A DNA stretch of 64,000 bases from Pelecanus crispus. Taxonomy: Eukaryota > Chordata > Aves > Pelecaniformes > Pelecanidae. The stretch spans positions 214,944,583 to 215,008,582 of the forward strand of contig NC_134643.1 of the NCBI RefSeq assembly GCF_030463565.1. The letters run 5' to 3'. Shown in pieces: positions 37,362-48,167 of this stretch. Under the pieces are notes generated by a model. It was not told the DNA's origin, did not search any database, and saw nothing but the letters and a program-made list of their open reading frames with translations. How positions within the stretch are numbered: position 1 is the stretch's first letter; each line of letters begins with the position of its first letter. Position numbers and translations under genes: made by a program.

Positions 37362-40091
37362 TTCAAAAGATAGTTCAATAAATAGAGAGAAATGCAAGTT
37401 TCAAATTTTGGACCATCTTTTTGATAGTTATTAAAAGAATATTATTAAAATATTTAGCATTACTGAAATAAAGTCCAATTTTAACTCTGTTTGCAAAATT
37501 TACACCCATGCAATTATAATTCCAAGGACCTAAAATAGTGGAAGGACTTCAGAAAAGTATTTACTCTTTAAGAGAAAATTTTCCAGTTAAAAGGGGCTCA
37601 TAGCTTCAGGATGCTTCCTGAACACACTCAGCACCTTACCGTCGGTGATGCCAAACCCCTGCAGCTCTCAAAGAACTCCTGAAAAACAAGCTTTGTCTTA
37701 TTCCTCTCAGACATTCTTTAGGGTGAGACTCAGGAATAGCCACCACTGTGCCAATTTAGGCTTAAGTAATTAGCTCCAGATCATAAAGCAAAACATCTGC
37801 AGAATGTAGAGTAGACAGAGATACTCTCTCCTCAAGTATTGTTTTTAAACTGACCATACAGAAGAAAATACAGAATTATACTGATCATAATTGTTAAACC
37901 AAGTTGATTACAAGCGACACTTGAGTTATTCAAATAATTACTTTTTTCACTGATTAGAAATAGGCTTTTATACTTGGATCCTGATTTATCTTTAGATAAA
38001 TACCACTTAAATCCATGTTAAGTCATTGTGTTCTTGTCAACAGATTTTAGATTGAGTCAGCTCTATGCTCCCTACAAAGGGCTGTTTACACTCTTAAAAC
38101 AAATACCATTTTATGTGACTGTTGAATAGAGAGCTGTGAGTTTAATCAGGCGTAACTCACTTCTTAGGAGTCACCAAACAAGCTTAAACAAATGGTACCC
38201 AATGTTTGGCAGAAAAATACTTCCACCGGTTTCCCCAACCCAGAGTTCAATCACATTTGGAAAACCAGAAAAAAAACATTTCCCCCCCTCAGGCACGAGT
38301 AAAAAACCAGTCAGTTTAAGCTCTACTTGCAAAAGTTAAATGTGATCAATCATCCGGGGGGGGGGGGGGAGCGAGGACTGTAGCACTTACCCCATCCTGG
38401 CTGGGCAGGAACTTTCAGAAATGCTGAAATTTCTCAATACTATGCACCAAGCAGTACAGAAGATGAGTAAAGAGAGAGGTAAGCAATCACCTGTGCTGCA
38501 ATCGGTGTTAACGAAAGCTTAAGGAAAAGAGTTTTGGGGCCTTTGTCTTTTGTTGCTCAGCTGAAGACAACGATGAGCAAGCATGAAAAAAGCTGCAGCT
38601 AAAAAGGTAGCTGTAGCACTACATGCTGAATATCAAAATAAACACAATCTCAATTTCATTTTGAAATTTAAGGGAGGGAAAAAATTCCAACCACATTCAA
38701 ATCCTCTGTAGGTCAAGAGAAAGTTTGTTTTTTAGTTTTGTTTGAAATGACACTTTTCCAGCAGACATCCAACTTCAATAAATGCTCCTTTTCATACAGA
38801 AAATAACTTAGCACAGCCTCTCCTATGAAAACATGTTTCTCCTGGCACAACCAGGTTTCATTCCTAACCTCAGACAGTCTGACTACTTCGAGAACAATCA
38901 GCCACTTTATTGATTAAACATGGAAAGAAATTAATTCTCTTTAAAAAGCAGTTTTCTACAGCTTCCACAACACAGAAAAAAAAAGGCAAAAAAATAGGGT
39001 CATTTTGTGCTACTTCCTTTCTTTAATTTTATTGAGTGTCAACCTAAATAATTAATACAAAGTTACTTCATTCTGTGAAGGTTAAGAGACCTTACAGTAT
39101 AAAATTCCCTGAGATACAATATGTAACACCATAATCAAAAAGTAATACTATTTCCTCTCTGTATAAAAAACAGAAGATACTGACCGTCCTTTCTTTCCCT
39201 CCACCCCAGTATTTTAAGGCATGGAATAAAACACTTTATCAAAATGTATTTAAAAAGTTTTTTCTACTTAAAATAGAAAATACATTTACTTAATTTTTAC
39301 AGATGGATTATATATACATCACCTGCAATATCTTGCGGAGTCTTCTACCTGATCTACAACTCAGTCTGCTCCACCTTTTTATTCACCATTGAATTTGGAC
39401 TCCACAAAGTGATTTACAAAAGCCAGTCCTTAGCTTCTAACAGTACACTAACTGTTAGCCTGTGGAGCAGATGAGCCAAAATCCAAACTGGATTCATAGA
39501 GATGCTGTTATTACTGACTTCAGCAGCTGCAGACCAGGGCTGAGTTTCCTCCCCAGTCTAAAGGGAAAAGCGTGCAATGCTAATGCAAGAACTATGAACC
39601 TAGAAAAAGCTTCTTTCCTCCCAAAGTAAGAGCTCTGCAATAATTATTACAAGAGTGCAGTTTTCATTATACAATTCTTGAATATACTCAATACATAACT
39701 CACAAATACAGCACAACTGTGAATATCTTATTCAAACATGATGTTTTAATTATTGCATAGCTCTTTTCTGAATTTTACAAAACTCTAGTTCATCAGAGAT
39801 TTCAACTGCTTTTCCTAGAGAGCCTGAGAAAAAAGTATCGGTTGCAATCTTTGGAAATTCCCATGCGCCTGTAGCCTGATCTACTGCCTGTGGCATTACT
39901 AATGATTACACAGAAGAACTGTGTGCCTGGAAACTTTCAGAAAATGCTAAAAAATTTAGGAGGACTAAAAAAATGCACTGATAAAAAGTACTGCAATCTT
40001 AAATATTAGTTCACCACTTTTAGGATTGGGTTTTTGTATACATTTACATGAACTGCAATAAAAACTGAACAGAAAAAAAGGGTAATTCAAA
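37362..40091. other. Unassigned AT-rich stretch with G14 run
   Basis: No gene is supported. A run of 14 G lies at 38356-38369. The rest is AT-rich with short frames. Confidence 0.45.
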
Positions 40092-40695
40092 GGGAGTATG
40101 CTGGTTTTGGCTGGGTAGAGCTAATTTTCTTTACAGTAGCTAGCACGAGGCTATGTTTTGGATTTGTGCTGAAAACAGTGTTGACAACACAGGGATGTTT
40201 TTGTTACGGCTGAGCAGCGCTTACACAGAGTCAAGGCCTTTTCTGCTCCTCACCCCACCCCACCAGCGAGGAGGCTGGGGGTGCACAAGGATTTGGGAGG
40301 GGACACAGCCAGGACAGCTGACCCCAACTGACCAAAGGGCTATCCCATACCATATGGCATCATGCTCAGCATATAAAGCTGGGGGAAGAGGAAGAAAGGG
40401 GGGAATGTTTGGAGCGATGGCGTTTGTCTTCCCAAGTAACCATTCTGTGTAATGGAGCCCTGCTTTCCTGGAGATGGCTGAACACCTGCCTGCTGATGGG
40501 AAGCAGTGAATAAATCCCTTGTTTTGCTTTGCTTGCATACATGGCTTTTGCTTTACCTATTAAACTGTCTTTATCTCAGCCCATGAGTTTTCTCACTTTT
40601 ACTCTTCAGATTCTCTCCCCCATCCCACTGAGGGGGAGCGAGCGAGCAGCTGTGTGGTGCTTAGTTGCCGGCTGGGGTTAAACCATGACAGGGAG
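40092..40695 (+). mobile_element. Solo LTR, divergent subfamily, with target duplication
   Basis: The LTR is 40097-40690 (594 bp), flanked by perfect GGGAG (40092-40096 and 40691-40695). It begins TATGCTGGTTTTGGCTGG, so the terminal G is mutated, and ends GGGGTTAAACCATGACA. It differs from the other four in its middle: a GC-rich 'ccaccccaccagcgagg' block and a longer purine patch (gggggaagaggaagaaag) after ATATAAA. The divergence marks a second subfamily. Confidence 0.9.
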
Positions 40696-42909
40696 ACAGA
40701 CTCTATCAACCTGACACTTAGCTATGACCCTTAATGCTATACTTAAATTAGATTTTTAAAATTATCAAAACCAATTTTACAGGAGATGCGCATGCCATGA
40801 AGAACATGCTTTTTGCTTTAAACAATAACTTAAGACCTGTTCAAGTGAAAATGCAGCGTTAGGGACCATCCCTGCTACACTTCACATTGGGAAAGATGAC
40901 GGTCAACGCAATGAAATTTCTACAGCAAGTCTGACATTAATGACAGAAAGGTTCATAAAGGACTTTCAGCGATCCTTCCTTGCACGAAAGCAGAAGGGAA
41001 CAAACATAGGAGCCAGCAAGACCTGATCTGTTAAATCTGTGCAAATTCTTAATGAACTTCATTAAGATTAGATTTTTTTCAATAATCCTTGGTTCCATGC
41101 TTAGCTAATCATGGGGAACATGTAATTTAAAATAAATCACAGTAGGCTGCCAGCTCATGAATCTTAAAAGCACCTACCTGACATCCCTTACGGCTCAAGT
41201 CAAATCTAATCCTTTTCTAACCTAAATAAGACTCACAAATGCCAGTAAACTCACCTGTTCTGATGCCCATCTTTTATTTGCAACTGACTTTCTTCTTTCC
41301 CCACCTGTTCTGTGCCCATGATTTTATTCCAAGGGAAGTCTCTGGGTAACTGCACGGACTATCCAGCTCCTTAAACAGGAGCTGGATGAATCCCTTAATT
41401 ATTTGTGCAGGACTCTTGTGTGTTATTGTTTTTTTGCCACCAAACCTTATAGTTGCAAAGGGCAGGGAGGGCTCAGCTTCCTGAGGATGCATAATTGCAA
41501 TTGAAGTTTCTTCCTGGATTTCACCAAGCAAGATTACACATAACCAAAAAGTAACCATACACTGACTACTAGGAAGACTCCAGCAAAACAGCAGTCTGAA
41601 AGGGAGTTAAGTACCATAAATGTTCCTGGTAGGCACTGAGAGAAAGAAGTTTTATCTTAGGAACCTATTTATTGATTAAAAAACAGAGGTGGAAAAAACC
41701 CTCAAAACCAAAAGAAAAAAAAACAGTAAATCTTTCCTTTTTCATATTCTTTCCTCACACAAGCTGCATTTTACCAACAGCCTAGATGTTATTTTCTACA
41801 GTAACTTTCTTTTTGAAAGGCAGTGATCTGGGACTTGAATTTGGGGTTTTTGGTTTTTTTTTTTTGTAATTATTATTTTACAAACAGTAAAGCGTCATTC
41901 TGAGTAGTCTGTCACCTGGCAGAATTTTTAAAAATGGGTGCCATAGGCCAAAACAATCGCTATACAACAGGACTGTCTAATGATACCAGAAATGCCTTTC
42001 TGTATACATATTCAATATAGGAATAAAAACCCTGTAGTTCTGAGCCTTTCCCTGCTTTTTCCTATATGGCAGTAATTTTGCAGAGAAAAACATGCAGATT
42101 CCTGTAAACATTTTCTAATTCCTGAATAAAGGGAAGGTGGAAATATTCCAACTTGTTTTTTCCAGTCTGTCTTCTCCTGTACTTTAAAAGTTCTTCTCCA
42201 CTTTCATACAGGATAAACATGTCTATGGTTTCGGTAGGCAGTGGAAGAAATACTCTGCATCATCTGAGCTGTTTGTTCCACTCGGATCCAGTCGCCTCCA
42301 TACACTTTTTCCTAAATGGAATTATTGTTTGGCTCAAAGCATTATTAGTTGGCTGCTGCAATTTCAAGCATTGCTAAAAAGTGCTACTGTATCATTACAT
42401 TCTTACGTTCAACACTTGCAGCTCAGAATTTGTCTGCAAATAGCTTTCACACGCATAATAATCACTGTTAAAAATATTCACTTTTGTCTTCGGCGTACAG
42501 AAAGCCAGCGCTGATCATGTATTCTCTGTAAGCAGAAGAAAGTTTCGTGGTCCAGGAAGCTGTCATAGCCGACAAAATTGGTTTCAGCTGAAGAACTTGG
42601 CATTGGTTATTTATGTTGAGCTGTGCACAACTGTAGAGGTTTCAGAACTGTATGACTTCTGGAAATTTAACTTTGCTCTTTCAGAATCGTCTTGCCTGAT
42701 GTTTCTTTGTACTGTCATAATTTTGCATTTTAATAAAAGTCTTCCTTTTGCAGGCTCTTCACAGCTTGTTTACCTGCACCTGTACGCTTCTCTCACCGAT
42801 GGCAGCCTTCTGCGTGCCGCCTTGGCTAACGATCTCCGTGAGACCCATCCTGCCCTACGCCCTGACGCAGTCCACTGCTGGCACAGGCAAGCCTCAGCCG
42901 CCGGGACCA
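40696..42909. other. Likely 3' flank or 3' UTR of the fucosyltransferase gene
   Basis: This lies downstream of the minus-strand FUT gene. No other gene is seen. Minus-strand AATAAA (TTTATT on the plus strand) occurs near 41272, 41323 and 41665 and could serve as a poly(A) signal, but I cannot choose among them. Confidence 0.4.
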
Positions 42910-44010
42910 TCAGCTTTCAAACCAGCCGGCCAGATTTCGCACAGTCTTGATCTGATTCCCGGCTGCCCTCACGGCCTCGCAAACCTTGCAGAAATGCTCG
43001 TCCCAGAACGAGGTTACGTGGACCGCGTACTTCTTCCTCCAGGCGAAATACTTCCTGTAGTTGGGTTTGTTTTTATCGAGGAATTTCAGGTAGGTGGCCA
43101 GCAGCCGGGGGCTGGGGAAGTCGTCGACGTGGATGAAGGAGTCGGGGGGGATGAAGCGCTCGTAGTTGGCCCTGCGGGGCCCGAGGACGACGGGCACGGC
43201 GCTGGCGGCGAAGGCGTTCCTCCAGAGCTTCTCGGTGATGTAGTCGGTGTGCTGGGAGTTCTCGAAGGCCAGGTAGAACTTGTAGGCCGAGACGGTCTCC
43301 ACCACGCTGCCCTCGGCCAGCGCCAGCCCCCGCGCCCCGTACACGTCGATGGCGAGGTGCTCCTTCAGCTGGCGGTAGTAGCGCACCCGGGCGTGCTCCT
43401 CGTTCCAGTTGCTGATCACCCAGGCCACCAGCCGCGTCTTGCGGGGCAGGACGAAGGGCCGGGGCGCCGGCAGGGCGTAGAGGTACCCGTAGGGCACGAA
43501 GACGTCCGAGTCCCGCCGGTAGGACATGGTCCAGTTGAAGAGGCCGGCCAGCCCGCGCAGCCCGGGCGAGTGCGAGGGCGACTCGAAGTTCATCCACACC
43601 CAGAGCTGGCGCGGCGGCCGCGGCGGGGGCCCGCGGGGCAGCCCCTGGGCGCCGTGCAGCGCCAGGTCGCGGTGGTGGAAGAGCACCGCCTGCGCCTCGC
43701 CGTAGCGGCTCCGGTCGGCGCTGAGGCGGCAGCCGGAGATGTTGTAGCGGCGCCGGCAGTCGGCCGTGCGCCGGGGGCGGCCGAAGGGCTCCCACCACAG
43801 CAGCACGTTCACCTCCCCGTCGAGCCGGCCTCCCGCCGCCGCCGCCCGCGGCGCCGCCGCCGGCTCCGGCAGGCAGGCGTAGAGGACGAGGGCGGCGGCG
43901 GCGCCCAGCAGCCCGGCCGCCAGCGCCCACCGCCGCCCGCGGAGCCGCCGGCGCCACCGCCGCGGGCAGCCGGGCCGCCGGGCGGGGCAGCGGCGTGCGG
44001 CCGGCTCCAT
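42910..44010 (-). CDS. FUT4: Alpha-1,3-fucosyltransferase, FUT4 type
   Basis: A single-exon gene for a 366-residue type II Golgi membrane enzyme that moves fucose from GDP-fucose to GlcNAc in N-acetyllactosamine chains, making Lewis x type epitopes (family GT10). A short basic cytosolic tail is followed by a membrane anchor at residues 28-47. The catalytic domain starts with VLLWWEPFG (69-77). The acceptor-side block VWMNFESPSHSPG (138-150) and the GT10 signature YKFYLAFENSQHTDYITEKL (243-262) are intact. N-glycosylation sites are N90 (NIS) and N159 (NWT). The NFESPSHSPGL wording separates FUT4 from FUT3/5/6 and FUT7. The ATG at 44010 is chosen as the first Met downstream of the minisatellite. 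The frame stays open further upstream, so a longer form is possible, though the upstream part is repeat DNA. No stops or frameshifts are present. Confidence 0.93.
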   Translation of the reverse strand: MEPAARRCPARRPGCPRRWRRRLRGRRWALAAGLLGAAAALVLYACLPEPAAAPRAAAAGGRLDGEVNVLLWWEPFGRPRRTADCRRRYNISGCRLSADRSRYGEAQAVLFHHRDLALHGAQGLPRGPPPRPPRQLWVWMNFESPSHSPGLRGLAGLFNWTMSYRRDSDVFVPYGYLYALPAPRPFVLPRKTRLVAWVISNWNEEHARVRYYRQLKEHLAIDVYGARGLALAEGSVVETVSAYKFYLAFENSQHTDYITEKLWRNAFAASAVPVVLGPRRANYERFIPPDSFIHVDDFPSPRLLATYLKFLDKNKPNYRKYFAWRKKYAVHVTSFWDEHFCKVCEAVRAAGNQIKTVRNLAGWFES

Positions 44011-44388
44011 CCAGGCCGCCCGCTGCCGCCGCTCTGCCCTTGGCGGCCGCCGCGGGGCAGCCGCGGGGCCGGGGCCGGGCAGCGCATGCTGCGGCTGGGG
44101 CTGCGGCTGGGGCTGGGGCTGCCGCCGCCGCCTCTCAGCCCCCACCCCCCTGCCCCGGCGGCGGGGAGGTGCCGCCGCCCCTCCCGGCCATGCCCGCCCG
44201 TCCTCCCCGGGCTGCCGGCAGCCCCGCCGCCTCCCGGCCCCGCGGCCGCCCGCCCAGCGCCGCGGCCCGCCCCCGGTTGCCGCCCTGCCCCGCCCGCGCT
44301 GGACCGCTGCCCTTGGCCGGCGGGGGAGGGCGGCCCGCAGGCTCCCGGCGCGGCTCCGGGCCCCGTCCGCGCCCCGCCGTGCGGCAGG
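44011..44388 (-). promoter_or_regulatory. CpG-rich proximal 5' region of the fucosyltransferase gene
   Basis: Very GC-rich and CpG-dense, continuous with the coding exon. GC boxes (Sp1-like, GGGCGGGGC on the minus strand) are visible at 44287-44295 and near 44267-44275. No TATA box is seen, which fits a CpG-island promoter. A short hexamer repeat (GGGGCT/GCGGCT) lies at 44091-44121. The start site is unknown. Confidence 0.6.
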
Positions 44389-46050
44389 TGCGGGTAATGG
44401 CGGCCCCGGGGCTGTCATCGAGGTGGCCGCGGGCAGGTGCGGGCAATGGTGGCCCCGGGGCTGTCGCCGAGGTGGCCACGGGCAGGTGTGGGCAGTGGCG
44501 GCCCCGGGGCTCTCACCAAGGTGGCCGTGGGCAGTGGCGGCCCCGGGGCTGTCGCGGAGGTGGCTGTGGGCAGGTGCGGGCAATGGCGGCCCCGGGGCTG
44601 TCGCCGAGGTGGCCGCGGGCAGGTGCGGGCAGTGGCGGCCCTGGGGCTGTCGCCGAGGTGGCCACGGGCAGGTGCGGGCAGTGGCGGCCCCGGGGCTCTC
44701 ACCGAGGTGGCCGTGGGCAGTGGCAGCCCCGGGGCTGTCGCAGAGGTGGCCGCGGGCAGGTGCGGGCAGTGGCGGCCCTGGGGCTGTCGCAGAGGTGGCC
44801 GCGGGCAGGTGCGGGCAATGGCGGCCCTGGGGCTGTCGCCGAGGTGGCCACGGGCAGGTGCAGGCAGTGGCGGCCCCGGGGCTCTCACCGAGGTGGCCGT
44901 GGGCAGTGGCGGCCCCGGGGCTGTCGCGGAGGTGGCTGTGGGCAGGTGCGGGCAATGGCGGCCCCGGGGCTGTCGCCGAGGTGGCCGCGGGCAGGTGCGG
45001 GCAGTGGCGGCCCTGGGGCTGTCGCTGAGGTGGCCACAGGCAGGTGCGGGCAGTGGCGGCCCCGGGGCTCTCACCGAGGTGGCCGTGGGCAGTGGCAGCC
45101 CCGGGGCTGTCGCAGAGGTGGCCGCGGGCAGGTGCGGGCAGTGGCGGCCCTGGGGCTGTCGCAGAGGTGGCCGCGGGCAGGTGCGGGCAATGGCGGCCCT
45201 GGGGCTGTCGCCGAGGTGGCCACGGGCAGGTGCGGGCAGTGGCGGCCCCGGGGCTGTCGCCGAGGTGGCCACGGGCAGGTGCGGGCAGTGGCGGCCCCGG
45301 GGCTGTCGCCGAGGTGGCCGCGGGCAGGTGCGGGCAGTGGCGGCCCCGGGGCTGTCGCCGAGGTGGCCACGGGCAGGTGCGGGCAGTGGCGGCCCCGGGG
45401 CTCTCACCGAGGTGGCCGTGGGCAGTGGCGGCCCCGGGGCTGTCGCGGAGGTGGCTGTGGGCAGGTGCGGGCAATGGCGGCCCCGGGGCTGTCGCCGAGG
45501 TGGCCGCGGGCAGGTGCGGGCAGTGGCGGCCCTGGGGCTGTCGCCGAGGTGGCCACGGGCAGGTGCAGGCAGTGGCGGCCCCGGGGCTCTCACCGAGGTG
45601 GCCGTGGGCAGTGGCAGCCCCGGGGCTGTCGCCGAGGTGGCCGCGGGCAGGTGCGGGCAGTGGCGGCCCTGGGGCTGTCGCAGAGGTGGCCGCGGGCAGG
45701 TGCGGGCAATGGCGGCCCTGGGGCTGTCGCCGAGGTGGCCACGGGCAGGTGCGGGCAGTGGCGGCCCTGGGGCTGTCGCCGAGGTGGCCACGGGCAGGTG
45801 CAGGCAGTGGCGGCCCCGGGGCTCTCACCGAGGTGGCCGTGGGCAGTGGCGGCCCCGGGGCTGTCGCGGAGGTGGCTGTGGGCAGGTGCGGGCAATGGCG
45901 GCCCCGGGGCTGTCGCCGAGGTGGCCGCGGGCAGGTGCGGGCAGTGGCGGCCCCGGGGCTGTCGCCGAGGTGGCCGCGGGCAGGTGCGGGCAGTGGCGGC
46001 CCCGGGGCTCTCACTGAGGTGGCCGTGGGCAGGTGCGGGCAATGGCGGCC
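44389..46050. repeat. GC-rich minisatellite with higher-order structure
   Basis: About 35 tandem units: a 49-bp form (gtcgccgaggtggccgcggg then caggtgcgggcagtggcggc then cctggggct) and a 39-bp form lacking 'caggtgcggg' and carrying 'ctctcac' instead of 'ctgtcgc'. The 39-bp form starts at 44510, 44696, 44882, 45068, 45401, 45587, 45822 and 46008. These spacings are 186 bp (39 + 3x49), plus whole extra 49-bp units in two places. Successive 186-bp blocks alternate between an A type (cggaggtggctgtggg second) and a B type (cagaggtggccgcggg second). The unit resembles the GGGCAGG core of classic hypervariable minisatellites. Confidence 0.95.
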
Positions 46051-47332
46051 CTTGCTCCCCGGCCTGCTCAGTTGCTCAGCCCCAACTCGGGGCTGCAGAG
46101 GGAGTTTGTGTCTCCGCAGTCGGGAGGGTCCCCCTGGCCAGAGCCCAGGCCCAGCACACACAGGAGGGTCGTGGGCACGGCTCACAGGAGGCTCCGGGGC
46201 ACCCGCGCCCTGTGAGCACAGGTAGGAGCGTGGGGCAGAGAACCACGGGCGGGGGAGAGCCCTGCCCTGCACGCCGCAAAGGTCCCGCGGCTCCCTGCCC
46301 TCCTGCCCAGGAGAGAGCAGGACTGCTCCGCTCCTTCCCTCGCACCTTCTCGCTTCCTGTTTCTTCCCACCCATGCCTGAACCCGCCTCAGGTGTTAAAC
46401 TCTGGCAAGGGGGTTTTCCCCACCGGCTGAGCTATGGTTCACACGCTGTATTCTGTGGCCTTGCAGGGAAGTACTTTGGAAGATGCAGGGGATTTTCTTC
46501 TGAAACATCAACATCGGCTGCAATTTATAGAGTAAAGTTGACAGAAGGTTTGAATAAATCACTTATTTAGCAAAAATAAAGAATTGACAGCAGCCACAGT
46601 AGCTTTGAATTCCTATCAAATTCAAACAGTTTCAAGCACCTCTAAAAGGAGTAACAATTTGGAAAACTAAAAAGAAATTAAAGAGTATTTTTTTTGGTCT
46701 TTTTAAAACTTTCTTAGAACCACACACATTTACATTAAAATTTTTAAATCTCACAGCTATTTAAAAACTAAAAAACCTTCTGGTTACCAGAAAATTACTT
46801 TTTGCAGCTCTGTTTCACAGAACTGGTGTGAAAAAGTGTATCAGGTAGGCTCAAAACTTTTTTTCCCCCCAAGTCATTTGCTTCAGTGAACTAAGAGATC
46901 ATTGATTCACACAGCTCAGAGACTGTACAGAACTGGAGAGTTTCCAGCTCTGACACTGTGCGTTTTCATATCCATCAGCTATAGATCCAAGGTCCTCTCA
47001 TGCAGATCTGCTGAAGGCAGCGGAGTTACACCAGGCATAAATTCTCACTGATCGTTTAGATTGTAGCACAGCTTTTACATACCACATAGGTCAAGGCCCT
47101 GTGACTTGTCTCTATATTAATAAAAGAAGTGAGTCAAGCCTGTTTACTCCGCAAAATAACGAAGAGTTGTGTGTGAGGTCAGTGTTAGGCTACTAAGTAG
47201 GTCGTAACTTTACTAATTGTACATAAAAGTGCTTGCGGATTTCCGTTGTCCATGTTGTAAGCACGCATAAAGTACAACAAACGCTAACAGCTGTGGTTAT
47301 AGTTGGTACCTTACTGCCTCTGCTCCAATGTA
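46051..47332. other. Unassigned stretch, GC-rich then AT-rich
   Basis: GC-rich non-repetitive sequence to about 46400, then AT-rich. The GC-rich part includes a short hairpin, 'cagccccaactcggggctg' (about 46078-46096). No gene is supported. Confidence 0.45.
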
Positions 47333-48167
47333 CAGTGTTGGTTGGAAGGGATCTCTGGGGGTCACTAACCCGCTCTCCCACGCAGAGGAGCACCGTCGCC
47401 AGCACTAGCCAAGGTGCCCACCTAGGTGCTGGCTGGACTAGCACCAAGGTGTTGAAAATATTCAAGGATAGAGGCTCCACGACACCTCTGGCAGCCTGTC
47501 CCAGGGCTACCCCACACTCTCGGTGAAGAATTTTTTCCTAATGTCCAGTCCTGAACCTCCCAACTTGTAATTTGTGGCTGTCGTCCCTTGTTATATCCAA
47601 AGAGAGTCTTGCTCCATCATTTTCATAACTTACCTTCACATAGTTGCTGGCTCCCATTAAATCATCCCATCACCTCCTCTTCACATGACTAAACAAGACC
47701 ACCTCCCTCAACCTCTCCTCTTAGCTTGTGGGCAGTAGGGTCTCTCATCATCTTGGTAGCCTTCTGCTGGACTGTGTTCTCAACATCCTTCTTAAACTGG
47801 GAGGCTGGAAACTGGAGACACTATTCCAGGTGCTGCTTCACCAGTGGGGGTGATTACTTTCCTCAACCTGCTGGACGTACTTCTGATGTTGCCCAGCAGG
47901 TGGCTTGCTTTATTTTCGAGGAGAGCTCACATTCAGCTTGATGTTCATGTAGCCCCCAGGTCCTTTGCAGCATATTTATCAGCCAGCCAGTTCCCAGCCT
48001 GGGGGTTTTCTGCTCCACACCCAGAACTTGCTCTTTCTCCTTGCTGAACTTCCCAAGGTTTCTGTTGGCTCGCTCCAAGTTTATCAAGGCCTCTCTCAAT
48101 TGAAGTTGTACAAGCCAGGATGTCAACCTCGCTTTCTAATTTAGTATTGTCTGCAAAAATAGTGTGC
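47333..48167 (-). mobile_element. Old CR1 LINE fragment
   Basis: The left end begins 'ggttggaagggatctctggg', a decayed CR1 3' UTR with no clean octamers. Antisense readings such as 'FSKEKEQVLGVEQKTPRLG' correspond to the CR1 RT block normally reading NKxKCKVLHLG. At the right end 'gcaaaaatagtgt' and 'tttagtattgtct' fall where the FADDTKL box would be. It is much more diverged than the other copies and so is older. Confidence 0.78.

Noticed and set aside
42748-44397. 549-codon plus-strand ORF opposite FUT4
   Set aside because: It is an antisense shadow of the GC-rich FUT4 exon, and its Pro/Gly/Arg-rich composition follows from codon complementarity.
44389-46050. CRISPR-like array
   Set aside because: The units are contiguous with no unique spacers, and the sequence is eukaryotic. 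It is a minisatellite.
44011-46374. N-terminal extension of FUT4 through the minisatellite (1154 codons in total)
   Set aside because: The extension is repeat DNA, and FUT4-family proteins are about 350-530 residues. The ATG at 44010 precedes a proper cytosolic tail and membrane anchor. A longer form is kept only as a finding.
43995-46430. 811-codon plus-strand ORF and similar long frames (44437-46017, 45044-46225, 44415-45791 minus)
   Set aside because: They are translations of the 49/39-bp minisatellite in different frames, low-complexity and without domains.
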